64,000 nucleotides of DNA, taken from the NCBI GenBank assembly GCA_030147525.1, contig JASBVF010000040.1:1-64000 (forward strand). The letters are read 5' to 3'. The first letter of the stretch is position 1. The number at the start of each line of letters is the position of its first letter. The notes below the pieces were generated by a model, which was not told where the DNA came from, did not search any database, and worked only from the letters and a program-made list of their open reading frames with translations. Origin of the DNA: Bacteroidota bacterium (GTDB taxonomy: Bacteria; Bacteroidota; Bacteroidia; Chitinophagales; Saprospiraceae). Of the stretch, positions 1-9,900 are shown piece after piece. Made by a program: the position numbers and the translations under genes.

Positions 1-1
1 A

Positions 2-1234
2 GTTCTTTTTGCAAAGGGTTTGATGCAGATGAACAAAGACTTTGCGAAGGCGAAAGTTGAGTTGGAGTGGGTCATTGCCAACGGTACGGCTCCTGACGGA
101 TCCGCTATTGGCCTGGCGCCTACTTACGGTGAAATTTTTGATACGGAAAACCGCAACGGCATCGAGTCCATCTACACGGTGCAGTACTCAGTGAACGATG
201 GATCCGGCGGCTGGAACGGCGGCTGGGGAGAAGTGTTGAACTTTCCTTACAAGGGCGGCGGATCACCCGGTGGATGCTGTGGATTTTTCCAGCCGACGCA
301 GGAATTTGTCAACTCCTTTCGGACGGAAAATGGCTTGCCGTTACTTGATAGTAGCTACAATACCAATGCTGATCGCAGGGATGACGGTGCTGTTGGCGGT
401 GGAATCTGGGCAGCCGACACAAAGTATAGCAAGAATGCGGGTGTAACTTTCTACAACCCGACAGAACCATTCAAGGATTTGGGTTATAAGTCGCTCATCG
501 ATGACAACGAAGGAAACAATCCGCTGACGAGTCCCAACGCATGGGAACTGGTTTGGACGGAAGACAACTCCCGGCCGGTTGACCCACGCCTTGACTGGAC
601 GGTAGGCAGGCGGGGGATTCCTTACCTGGATTGGGGCGTGCATACGGGACAAGACTGGATTCGTGACCAAGGTTATGCCGGTCCTTACAGTCCTAAGAAG
701 CAGGTTTACAAAAAATCCCAGGAAGGCAACCTGACGGAAGTGGGCAACTGGACTTCCGGCTGGACGGCGAACGGTTACCGTTTGATCCGCTATGCGGATG
801 TACTGCTGCTGTTGGCGGAATGCCAGATAGAGACGAACGACCTTGCAGGAGCACGTGCGAACATAAATCTGGTTCGGGCGAGGGCAGCGAATGCAGCCGG
901 ATTTGTGAAGGAGAGCGACGGCACGACGAATGCGGCGAACTACCAGATTCAGCAGTATCCTGCTTCCGGAGTTCCGTTCGACAGCCAGGCAAATGCCCGA
1001 AAAGCCTTGCAAATGGAGCGGAAGCTCGAGCTGGGGATGGAAGGTCACCGGTTTTTTGACTTGCAGCGTTGGGGTTTGGTTCAAGAAGATCTGAACCGGA
1101 TTCTTAATTATGAGAAGCCACTTCGGTCTACGCTTTATGACGCAGCTACGGGTGTGGATGCGGTAGATGCACTTTACCCTATCCCACAGGGCGAAATTGA
1201 CCTGATGGGCGGGCGCCTGGTGCAAAACAGGTGA
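2..1234 (+). CDS. SusD/RagB-family outer-membrane nutrient-binding lipoprotein, 5'-truncated by window edge
   Basis: The reading frame is open to the left edge, so the N-terminus (signal peptide, lipobox, first helices) lies outside and about 410 C-terminal residues are visible. SusD-like proteins are surface lipoproteins that bind glycans or other nutrients and cap a TonB-dependent SusC channel. Family marks are a helical YADVLLLLAE segment, the NLVRARA helix, the late block ERKLELGMEGHRFFDLQRWG, and the ending YPIP..EID...L.QN. The SusC partner would be expected just upstream, outside the window. The substrate cannot be read from the sequence. It is followed, after a probable promoter, by a large FG-GAP/ASPIC lipoprotein. 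Confidence 0.93.
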   Translation, partial: VLFAKGLMQMNKDFAKAKVELEWVIANGTAPDGSAIGLAPTYGEIFDTENRNGIESIYTVQYSVNDGSGGWNGGWGEVLNFPYKGGGSPGGCCGFFQPTQEFVNSFRTENGLPLLDSSYNTNADRRDDGAVGGGIWAADTKYSKNAGVTFYNPTEPFKDLGYKSLIDDNEGNNPLTSPNAWELVWTEDNSRPVDPRLDWTVGRRGIPYLDWGVHTGQDWIRDQGYAGPYSPKKQVYKKSQEGNLTEVGNWTSGWTANGYRLIRYADVLLLLAECQIETNDLAGARANINLVRARAANAAGFVKESDGTTNAANYQIQQYPASGVPFDSQANARKALQMERKLELGMEGHRFFDLQRWGLVQEDLNRILNYEKPLRSTLYDAATGVDAVDALYPIPQGEIDLMGGRLVQNR

Positions 1235-1243
1235 TTTGACTCA

Positions 1244-1274
1244 TTTTGCTACACGGCCGGAACTGCTACCTTTG
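1244..1274 (+). promoter_or_regulatory. Candidate Bacteroidota promoter (TTTTG - 18 bp - TACCTTTG)
   Basis: TTTTG at 1244-1248 and TACCTTTG at 1267-1274 match the -33 TTG and -7 TAnnTTTG elements with 18 bp between. The start at 1355 lies about 75 bases beyond the inferred transcription start. Caveat: ACTGC(1262-1266)...GCAGT(1276-1280) followed by CTCTTTTTT could instead be a weak terminator for the susD-like gene. The two readings overlap. Confidence 0.45.
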
Positions 1275-1354
1275 GGCAGTCTCTTTTTTATAACTTTCGG
1301 CATTCAAATGCCCCGTGACTGGACCGGGGTATTTCAAAACAAAATCAAACAGAT

Positions 1355-4300
1355 ATGACAAGAATGCTTTGCCTGCTGGCTGGATGTGTGATATTTTTTG
1401 CCTGCGGCGATCAGAAAACACGCTTCGAAAAGCTTGAAGCGTCTGCTACCGGAATTGATTTCAACAATGAAATCATTGAGAAAGATTCGTTTAACATTCT
1501 TCACAACGAATACATGTACAACGGCGGCGGCGTTGGCGTGGCTGACCTGAACAACGATGGCCTGCAGGATTTGATTTTTACCGGCAACCGGGTTTCTACC
1601 CGTATTTACCTAAACCTTGGCGGGATCAAGTTTCAGGATATCACCGGGCAGTTTGAAGGACTCACAAACAGCCAATGGCTCAGCGGTGTGGCAGTAACCG
1701 ACGTCAATGCCGATGGCCTGCCAGATCTTTATTTTACTGCTACAACCAGCAAAGACAGCCTGCAAAGAAAAAACCAGCTCTGGGTCAATCAAGGCCAGGG
1801 AGGCAACGGCCTACCTGTTTTTAAAGAAATGGCGGAGCAATACGGCATAGCTGACATGGGCTACTCTATGCATGCAGCTTTTTTTGATTATGACCTCGAT
1901 GGCGATCTGGATCTTTACATTTTAAATAATATCGTCAGCAGGGAAGTGCCTACCAATTACAGGCCCAAGCTGACAGACGGCAGCTCGATAAACAACGACC
2001 AGTTTTATAAAAACCTGGGGAACGGCCGGTTCGTGAATGTGACGAAGGAGGCGGGAATTGTGTACGAAGGTTTTGGCCTGGGCATCGCAGTGGGCGATAT
2101 CAACAAAGACGGATACCCCGATCTTTACATTTCAAACGACTACATTTCCAATGACCTGCTTTACATCAATCAGAAAGATGGGACCTTCCTGAATAAATCG
2201 CCGGAGTACCTGTCCTACCACTCCAAATTTTCCATGGGTAACGACATGGCCGATATGAACAACGACGGCCTGCTCGATATAGTCACCATGGATATGTTTC
2301 CGGAGCAGTATTTCAGAAAAAAGCAAACCATAAACGGCAACAGCTACATCATTTATAAAAATGATGAAAAATACGGCTACGAACACCAGTACGTGCGCAA
2401 CATGCTTCAGCTCCACAATGGTTTTCTGAATGGTGAAATGCTGCCCTTCAGCGAAGTGGGGCAATTGGCCGGTATTTACCAGACCGAGTGGAGTTGGTCG
2501 CCGCTGTTTGCTGATTTTGACAACGACGGCGACCGGGATTTGCTGATCACCAACGGTTTTCCAAAAGACCTGACGGATAAGGATTTCACCAACTACAAAG
2601 CCCAGATGTATGGCTACCTGGCCGGCGACGAAGGCATTTTACCCCGTATTCCGGTGGTCAAAGTCTCTAACTACGCCTTCGAAAACACGGGCGACCTCCG
2701 TTTCGTCAACCAGACCCAAAAATGGGGAATGGACTTTCCTTCGTTTTCAAACGGCGCCGCTTTCGTCGACCTGGACAACGACGGCGACCTCGATTATGTG
2801 ACCAACAACATCAACGACCCAGCTTTCGTCTTTCGGAACAATACCATCGGCACCTTGAATGAACCTGCGAATTACCTCCGCATCGCACTTGCCGGCAACA
2901 GCCCAAACACACTTGCCATTGGCGCAAAAGTGGAACTGTGGAGCGGCGGCAAACTTCAGTTTATTGAGCACTTTCCGAGCCGGGGGTATATTTCTTCGGT
3001 GGACCCGATCATTCACTTTGGTCTGGGCAGCGGTGCGGCGGTCGACTCCGTCAAAGTCATCTGGCCGCTCGGCAACAAGGTGACTTTGATGAAAAACGTG
3101 CAACCCAACCAGCTCCTCACCCTGAAAGAAGCGGACGCCTCGCCTTTCAATGGTGAAACCCGACCCGCTGCGGCAGAAGCTTTGTTTGCAAAAGCTGAAA
3201 CCCTCGACTATACGCACACGCAGGATGATTACATTGATTTCTTTCAAAACCAAAGGATCATTCAGCGCAAGTTTTCACAGATCGGGCCCTGTATGGCCAA
3301 GGGCGACCTCGACGGCGACGGGACGGAGGATCTGCTCATCGGGGGAGGACCTGACTCGCCGGTGAGTGTTTTCCTGAACAAGGATGGCAGTTTCACAAAA
3401 ACAGAACTACCGGGGCTGACGGATACCAAAAAATGCGCTCAGGCGGATCTGGTGATACTGGATTACGACGACGACGGCGACAACGACGTACTGGCCGTGG
3501 CCGGCGGTTACACTAACGAGGACGAAAACGATTACCAGCATTTTATTTATCAAAACAACAACGGCGAGTTTACCCCGATTGCCCTGCCTGTGCCGGCATT
3601 CCCTGCCGCTGTCATCCGTCCTTTCGACTTCGATCAGGATGGCGATCTTGACCTGTTCATCGGGGCGAGGGTGAAAAGAGGGAGCTTCCCGAATGCCCCC
3701 GCTTCCTGGCTGCTCATCAACGACAAAGGTTCGTTTACCTCTGCCGGGGCCATGAGTTTTGACGTTGGCATGGTGACGGATGCCGTCTGGAGCGACTTTG
3801 ACGGCGACGGTTGGGCGGATTTGCTGCTCACCCGTGAGTGGAATACGCTGGCTATTTTAAAAAACAACAAAGGCAAGGATCTGGCACTGACCAGCCCGAA
3901 AGACTTGCAGGAGAAATGGGGACTTTGGTCCTGCATCGCTGCAGGTGATTTTGACCAGGATGGAGATGAAGATTACATCGTTGGCAACCTCGGCGAAAAC
4001 CACCGCTTCACTGTGAGCGAACAGTACCCGATGAGCCTGTATGCCATCGATATTGACAAGAACGGGGCCATCGACCCCATCACTTCTGCTTTTTGGAAAG
4101 ACAAGGAAGGCGTTATGCAGGAATATCCGGTCAACTACCTCGACGAACTGGCTGCCCAGTCTCCTTTTTTCAGAAAAAAGTTCACCAGCTACACGCAGTT
4201 TAGCTTTACCACGATGGACAGCATCATCGACCGCACGGCAGTGGCGGAGGGTGAAAAACGGATCGTCAATACCACATCGAGCTACCTGCTTTGGAACGAA

Positions 4301-4645
4301 GGCGGCGGCAAGTTCAAATGGGAGCGGCTTCCTACCGTCGGGCAAACAGCTCCGGTGCGAAAGTTGATGGTACGGGATTTCAACGGTGACCAAAAGCCGG
4401 ATGTGTTGCTGGCCGGCAACGATCATTCGTTCGATGTTTCCACTGGTTTCTTCGATGCCAACCGGGGTATCATATTGTTAAACAAAGGCAATCGGGCCTT
4501 CGAGGCACTGCCACCGTCGAAGACTGGTCTTGTTTTGCGGGGACAGGTGGAAGGGTTGCAATATTTTGAAGGGAATATGCCCATGCTGGTGGTCGGAGTG
4601 AACAGGGGAAAGGTGAGCGTTTACAAGCAAAACGGTAGACGGTAG
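1355..4645 (+). CDS. Large FG-GAP/VCBS-repeat lipoprotein with ASPIC/UnbV domain
   Basis: The 1096-residue protein begins with a short hydrophobic signal holding two cysteines in lipobox-like settings (LAGC at 8-11 and FFAC at 14-17, the latter followed by GDQ), so it is probably a lipoprotein. Calcium-binding FG-GAP/VCBS loops of the form DxNxDGxxD recur at least 13 times, for example ADLNNDGLQD, FDYDLDGDLD, GDFDQDGDED, which predicts beta-propeller folds. Around residues 530-590 an ASPIC/UnbV-type segment (IGAKVELWSGG ... SVKVIWPLG) separates two groups of repeats. In Bacteroidota such proteins commonly sit beside SusC/SusD pairs and are thought to bind surface ligands; no enzymatic motif is seen. 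The exact role is unknown. Confidence 0.88.
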   Translation: MTRMLCLLAGCVIFFACGDQKTRFEKLEASATGIDFNNEIIEKDSFNILHNEYMYNGGGVGVADLNNDGLQDLIFTGNRVSTRIYLNLGGIKFQDITGQFEGLTNSQWLSGVAVTDVNADGLPDLYFTATTSKDSLQRKNQLWVNQGQGGNGLPVFKEMAEQYGIADMGYSMHAAFFDYDLDGDLDLYILNNIVSREVPTNYRPKLTDGSSINNDQFYKNLGNGRFVNVTKEAGIVYEGFGLGIAVGDINKDGYPDLYISNDYISNDLLYINQKDGTFLNKSPEYLSYHSKFSMGNDMADMNNDGLLDIVTMDMFPEQYFRKKQTINGNSYIIYKNDEKYGYEHQYVRNMLQLHNGFLNGEMLPFSEVGQLAGIYQTEWSWSPLFADFDNDGDRDLLITNGFPKDLTDKDFTNYKAQMYGYLAGDEGILPRIPVVKVSNYAFENTGDLRFVNQTQKWGMDFPSFSNGAAFVDLDNDGDLDYVTNNINDPAFVFRNNTIGTLNEPANYLRIALAGNSPNTLAIGAKVELWSGGKLQFIEHFPSRGYISSVDPIIHFGLGSGAAVDSVKVIWPLGNKVTLMKNVQPNQLLTLKEADASPFNGETRPAAAEALFAKAETLDYTHTQDDYIDFFQNQRIIQRKFSQIGPCMAKGDLDGDGTEDLLIGGGPDSPVSVFLNKDGSFTKTELPGLTDTKKCAQADLVILDYDDDGDNDVLAVAGGYTNEDENDYQHFIYQNNNGEFTPIALPVPAFPAAVIRPFDFDQDGDLDLFIGARVKRGSFPNAPASWLLINDKGSFTSAGAMSFDVGMVTDAVWSDFDGDGWADLLLTREWNTLAILKNNKGKDLALTSPKDLQEKWGLWSCIAAGDFDQDGDEDYIVGNLGENHRFTVSEQYPMSLYAIDIDKNGAIDPITSAFWKDKEGVMQEYPVNYLDELAAQSPFFRKKFTSYTQFSFTTMDSIIDRTAVAEGEKRIVNTTSSYLLWNEGGGKFKWERLPTVGQTAPVRKLMVRDFNGDQKPDVLLAGNDHSFDVSTGFFDANRGIILLNKGNRAFEALPPSKTGLVLRGQVEGLQYFEGNMPMLVVGVNRGKVSVYKQNGRR

Positions 4646-4686
4646 ACTGGCTTTTATGTTGGCCGTTTATCATAAAAATAAAATTC

Positions 4687-5541
4687 ATGAAACTCATCCG
4701 CTTTGGACATCCGGGACAGGAGCAGCCCGGCATTATCACCCCGAAAGGTAAACGCTTGGACGTCAGCGCTTTCGGCGAAAATTTTGATGAAAAATTTTTT
4801 GAAAAAAACGGCCTTGAACGCCTGTCGGAATGGCTGAAAAAAAATGCTGCCACCTGTCCGGAGGTAAGCAGTGATGTCCGGCTGGGCGCTCCGATCGGAC
4901 GGCCCTCGAAAATTATCTGCGTGGGTCTCAACTACGCCAGCCATGCTTCGGAGAGCAACATGCAGCTACCCGCAGAACCGGTGCTTTTTTTCAAATCAAC
5001 CACTGCCATCTGCGGTCCGTATGACGAGGTGATCATTCCGAAAGGTGCCACGAAACTGGATTGGGAAGTAGAGCTTGCCGTGGTCATTGGCAAAAAAGCC
5101 AGCTACGTGGACGAAGCATCGGCGATGGACTACGTAGCCGGTTATGTCGTCCACAACGATATCAGCGAACGTGAATTTCAGCTGGAGCGCAGCGGTCAAT
5201 GGGTGAAGGGCAAAAGTGCCGATACTTTCGCTCCGCTCGGGCCGTTTCTGGCGGACAAATCGGAGATTCCCGACCCGCACAACCTCGGCATCTGGCTGAA
5301 AGTGAATGGTGAAACGCTGCAAAACGGCAACACGAACGACCTGGTTTTTAAAGTGCCGGTGCTGGTCAGCTACATCAGTCAATTCATGACCTTGCTGCCG
5401 GGAGACGTCATTTCGACCGGAACGCCCTCAGGTGTAGGGCTTGGTTTTAATCCGCCCCGGTACCTGAAACCCGGCGATGTGATGGAGTTGGGAATTGACG
5501 GGCTCGGAGTATCCCGGCAGGAGGTAGTCGCTTATTCTTGA
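4687..5541 (+). CDS. Fumarylacetoacetate hydrolase (FAH) family protein
   Basis: The 284-residue cytosolic protein has the FAH core from about residue 75: the entry segment KIICVGLNYASH, acidic metal ligands in LDWEVELAVVIGK, HNDISERE, a WVKGKSADTFAPLGP segment and the late GTPSGVG loop. The WVKGKSADTF block resembles 2,4-diketo-3-deoxy-L-fuconate hydrolases and proteins annotated as ureidoglycolate lyase, so a C-C bond hydrolase acting on a diketo sugar acid is a reasonable guess, but FAH members vary widely in substrate. The N-terminal 70 residues are the usual small FAH leader domain. The ATG is the first in frame after the upstream lipoprotein, 41 bp away, so co-transcription is possible. 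Confidence 0.85.
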   Translation: MKLIRFGHPGQEQPGIITPKGKRLDVSAFGENFDEKFFEKNGLERLSEWLKKNAATCPEVSSDVRLGAPIGRPSKIICVGLNYASHASESNMQLPAEPVLFFKSTTAICGPYDEVIIPKGATKLDWEVELAVVIGKKASYVDEASAMDYVAGYVVHNDISEREFQLERSGQWVKGKSADTFAPLGPFLADKSEIPDPHNLGIWLKVNGETLQNGNTNDLVFKVPVLVSYISQFMTLLPGDVISTGTPSGVGLGFNPPRYLKPGDVMELGIDGLGVSRQEVVAYS

Positions 5542-5636
5542 GTCGGGTGGTTCGTCTGAAGTTAAATAACTGGGAAGGCACGAAAACAGGGACTTTTATG
5601 GATCCACTTTTCTTTAGTTTGCGCAAAGCGGAAAGA

Positions 5637-6686
5637 TCAGGATAAAACCACCCGCCGCCCTTCCGCCGAGCTTTTAAAAGCTGCTTCAATAATCTGTATC
5701 CCAAGCAACGATTCTTCGGGCCTGACGGCCAGGGCTTCCCCTTGCGAAATGGCACGGGCAAGATTGGTGTAAAAAGCAAGGTAATCACCGGGCAGGGTTT
5801 CAATTTTGCCCCTCGAGGTGAGGCCTCCCAGCGAAGTGTGGAGCGTGCCCCAGTATTTTTCATCATCGGCGCCCCAGCCGGGCTCGTCGGGCAGGTGGCC
5901 GGCTTTGAGCAGGTCCTCCTGCGGATCGATGCCCCATTTCAGAAACGAGCCTTCCGTGCCGTGCAGCGTGTAGCGGGGCCCGGCTTCCCGGACGAGGTAA
6001 CTGCCTTTGAGTTTGACTTTTACGTTTTCATAAAAAAGGTCGATGTCGAAATAATCTTCCACCTCGCTGTCAGTCCGCATGATGCGGATGTCGCCGTTGA
6101 CGCTGGCAGGTTTTCCAAAAAGAAAAAGCGCCTGATCGATGATGTGAGAGCCGAGATTCCGGACGATGTCGGAGCCGCCTTCTGCGGTTTCTTTCCAGGT
6201 GCCGGGTTTGATGAAATTCCGGAAACGGTCGAAGTGTCCCTCATACTCCACCAGCCGGCCCAGCAGTTGTTGCTCCACGACTTGACGAACGGTGAGGAAA
6301 TCGCCATCCCATCGCCGGTTTTGGAAAACGGTCAGCACCAGCCCCTGCTTTTGCGCCAGCGCAATCAACTCCTCTCCCTGCGCTGTTTCAGTAACAAAGG
6401 GTTTTTCCACGACAACATGCTTGCCGGCCAGCAGGGCTTTTTTGCTGTATTCAAAATGCGTCGTATCGGGTGTGTTGACGATGACGAGGCGGATGTTTTT
6501 ATCGTTTAAAATTTCATCCAAAGATCTTGTAATCACTTGTTTGTCAAACAGGACGGCGGATTCGGACTTGCTCCGCTCCCATATTTTCACCACCTCAAAA
6601 TCGGGGTGAACCTTCAGCAGCGGTCCGTGAAAGACGCTGCCCGACATTCCGTAGGAGAGGATGGCTGTTTTGATGGATGCTGGCAT
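5637..6686 (-). CDS. Gfo/Idh/MocA-family NAD(P)-dependent oxidoreductase
   Basis: The 349-residue protein has an N-terminal Rossmann fold (GMSGSVFHG dinucleotide loop near residues 13-21), the family motif EKP at 94-96 within GKHVVVEKPF, and a C-terminal alpha/beta substrate domain. Members oxidise or epimerise sugars, inositols and sugar acids in the cytoplasm. No export signal is visible. It runs convergent to the FAH gene, with a 95 bp gap, so the two are neighbours rather than one transcript. Sugar chemistry in the neighbourhood fits, but the substrate is not determinable. Upstream, CTATTTTGCC is a near-miss to the -7 box. Confidence 0.88.
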   Translation of the reverse strand: MPASIKTAILSYGMSGSVFHGPLLKVHPDFEVVKIWERSKSESAVLFDKQVITRSLDEILNDKNIRLVIVNTPDTTHFEYSKKALLAGKHVVVEKPFVTETAQGEELIALAQKQGLVLTVFQNRRWDGDFLTVRQVVEQQLLGRLVEYEGHFDRFRNFIKPGTWKETAEGGSDIVRNLGSHIIDQALFLFGKPASVNGDIRIMRTDSEVEDYFDIDLFYENVKVKLKGSYLVREAGPRYTLHGTEGSFLKWGIDPQEDLLKAGHLPDEPGWGADDEKYWGTLHTSLGGLTSRGKIETLPGDYLAFYTNLARAISQGEALAVRPEESLLGIQIIEAAFKSSAEGRRVVLS

Positions 6687-6931
6687 GTGTTTCTATTTTT
6701 TTAAAAGACAAGGATGGCAAAATAGACAAACCCTGCCTGTTTTGCGGGTATGCGTCTCGATTTTCTTTGCTTCGCAATGACAGGCCGGGCTTTTAACCTG
6801 CCGGTAATGAACGATTGAGTGAAAAATAAGCCTGGTGATTCAAGACTGTTTGCGTTCTGTCCTCTGGCAGGCTTTTTTCATGGCACTCAACCCAGTCAGA
6901 TTAGCTAATTTTACCGGTATTCAATCCCTGA

Positions 6932-6939
6932 TATTTTTG
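6932..6939 (+). promoter_or_regulatory. Candidate -7 box TATTTTTG
   Basis: TATTTTTG matches TAnnTTTG exactly. No clear TTG lies at the -33 distance, and the start codon at 6954 would leave a leader of only a few bases. The 267 bp gap 6687-6953 otherwise shows nothing I can name. Confidence 0.3.
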
Positions 6940-6953
6940 AAAAATACTCGATT

Positions 6954-9900
6954 ATGCTGCACAGGTTTTTCACGCTTTTTTTAATTCTCTTCCTCTTTTT
7001 GGCATCCTTCCAACAAGCGATCTCCCAAATCACCATCCCCATCTCCGCTCCGCTCGACGACGTGGAAGAACGGGCCGACGGCTCCATTTACACCAACTCC
7101 ACTGATCTTGAACTGATTAACGATGGCAATGATCAAACTGTCGGATTGCGATTCAACAACCTGCAAATTCCGCAAGGACTGAACATCACAGGCGCATGGC
7201 TGCAATTCACCACAGACGAGCAAACGGTCGGCGCTTGCAACCTTGAAATAAGGGCACAGGCGATCGACAACGCTCCGCCTTTTCAGGAAATTTATCAAAA
7301 CGTCAGCTCCCGGCAGCTGACCACTGCCTCGGTGAACTGGCAGCCGTCCGGCTGGAATGTGGTTGGTGAAACAGGCCCGTTGCAGCGATCTCCCAATCTC
7401 GCCGCCGTTTTGCAGGAGGTCATCGCTCGGCCCGGCTGGGCATCGGGAAACGCTGTCGTTTTCATCATCACGGGAACGGGCCGCCGGACGGCCGGCGCTT
7501 ACGAAGGAAATCCGGCATGGGCTGCAAGGCTGGTGGTTGAAATCGATTTTCCCGAACCCACGGCAGTGCTGGAAAATGTTTTGATCAACGAACTCATGCC
7601 TGCCAACGGGCTGGTCAAGGATGAATTCGGCGAAGTGGAAGATTGGGTAGAAATTTACAACGGCAGCGCCGAAATGATCAACCTCAACGGCCTCTACCTC
7701 ACCGATGATGCTTCCAACCTTAAAAAATGGAAAATCTCAGCGCCGAAGTTGATCCCTTCCGGTGGCTTCGGTCTGATCTGGCTGGATGGCGACGAGCACC
7801 AGGGCGGGCTGCATGCTCCGTTCCAACTGGACGACGAAGGCGAATTTCTGGCGCTTTCGCAGGAATTGAACGGGCAGCTGCATGTACTCGATGCCTTTGA
7901 ATTTCCGGCGACTCCGTTCAATATTTCCTACGGACGGCTGGAGGACGGGCTGGACGAATGGGTGTTTTTTGGCGAAATCAGCCCGGAAGCTTCCAACAAC
8001 GGCAAGGGCCGCTTCCTCGATTCGAAGGTAATTTTTTCAAAACCCGGCGGTTTTTACCAGGGGCCGCAGTCGCTGGAGTTGTCGGTCAGCGACCCTGGCG
8101 CCACTATTTTTTACACGCTGGATGGCTCTACCCCCAACCCGGACGATGAGGAATACACCGGGCCGGTGACTGTTTCGCAGACGGCAATTGTGCGGGCTGC
8201 CGCCTTCAAGCCGGGCTTCGCCCGCAGCCAGGTTTCAACGGAAAACTATTTTATCAGCCCAACGCCCTCCACGCTTCCGGTTGTTTGTGTGCAAACTGAG
8301 CCCGAAAACCTCTGGGACAACCAAACCGGCATCTACGTCAGCGGCACCAACGGCATTCCAGGCTACTGCAGTGATGAACCCCGAAACTGGAACCAGGACT
8401 GGGAACGCCCCGCCAACATTACTTTTTTCGAGGCCAACGGCACGAAGGGCTTCCAGGTAAATGCCGGCATCAAAATCGGGGGCGGCTGCTCAAGGGGGTA
8501 CAAAATGAAAAGCATGAATATTTACATGCGGAGCAATACCTACGGCGATGAAAGCATTGATTATCAGGTGTTTCCGGGACTCGACATCCATCAGTTCAAG
8601 CGGCTGAAGCTCCGCAACAGCGGAAATGATTTTGACCAGATGATGTTCCGGGACGGCATGAACCAGACTTTGCTTTACAACACGGTTGACCTCGACCTGA
8701 TGGCTTACCGCCCCGTCGTGGTGTACCTCAACGGTGAGTACTGGGGCGTTTACGGGCTGCGGGAACTTTACAACGAAGACTATGTGGCTTCCCATCATGG
8801 CGTTGATCCAAAAAATCTGGACATCATCACCAACCCGCAGGCCTGGGCAGAAGTGAATGAGGGCGATTTTACAGCATTTCAGACGATCAAAAATTTTATT
8901 CAAAACAACAACCTCAGCCTTCCGGGCAACTACGAATTCCTGAAGTCCCGCATGGACATGAGCCAGTACATAAATTATAACATCGCCCAGATTTACCTGG
9001 CCAACTACGACTGGCCAGCCAACAACGTCCGAGTGTGGCGGGACCGCAACGGCGGCAAGTTTCGCTGGATGCTCTACGATACCGATCTTTCGACCAATTA
9101 TGGCTCCTGGACGCCGGCCACATCGTCTTTCAACTCCATTCACCACGCTACCACCACCGGCGGTAATCCCTGGCCAAACAGCCCGGAGAGCACGCTTTTT
9201 TTAAGAAAGCTGCTGCAGAATGAAGAGTTTAAGAGTGAATTCGTCCAGCGAACGGCAACTTACCGGAAGTTGATTTTTGCTGCTCAACGGGTGCACCCGA
9301 TGGTGGACAGCCTTCGGCAAATGCTCGAACCGGAAATGCCCCGGCACATCAGTCGATGGAATGCCAACCACCCGCAATGGGGCTGGGGTGTCCCTTCGGG
9401 CGGTAATATTTCCTCCTGGAATTTTTTCGTCAACTACTACAAAACCTTTTTTGAAAACCGCAGCCAGCAGATTCTCGGTCACTATACCGCCACGCTGAGC
9501 CTGAGCGGCACTTACATGCTCTCCTTCGTTTACCCGCAAAATACCCCCGGCGACCTGTACCTGCACAGCAACGACATCAAAATTCCTTTCAACTACGCAG
9601 GTGATTATTTTAAAAATGTTCCCCTGAAAGTGACGGCTGTTGCCAAACCCGGTTACCGCTTCGTCAAGTGGCTGGAAACCGGAGAAACGAGTCCTGAAAT
9701 CGATTTTATTTCCAATCAGCACACAACGCTGACACCCATTTTTATTCCCGCCGCCCCCATCCTCACGGAAATTCACTATCAACCGGAAGAGGGCGAAGCA
9801 TACGAGTTTCTTGAGCTTTATAATGCTACCAACGAGGATCTGGCAATTGGCGGCTATTATTTTTCAAACAGTATTGAGTTTGAATTTCCTGCCGGAACGG

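Noticed and set aside
341-1225. 294-residue minus-strand frame opposite the SusD-like gene
   Set aside because: Shadow of a well-supported SusD C-terminal region.
1262-1290. Terminator of the SusD-like gene
   Set aside because: The 5 bp ACTGC/GCAGT stem with a T-run is possible, but the same bases form a full promoter match with correct spacing. I kept the promoter and noted the conflict.
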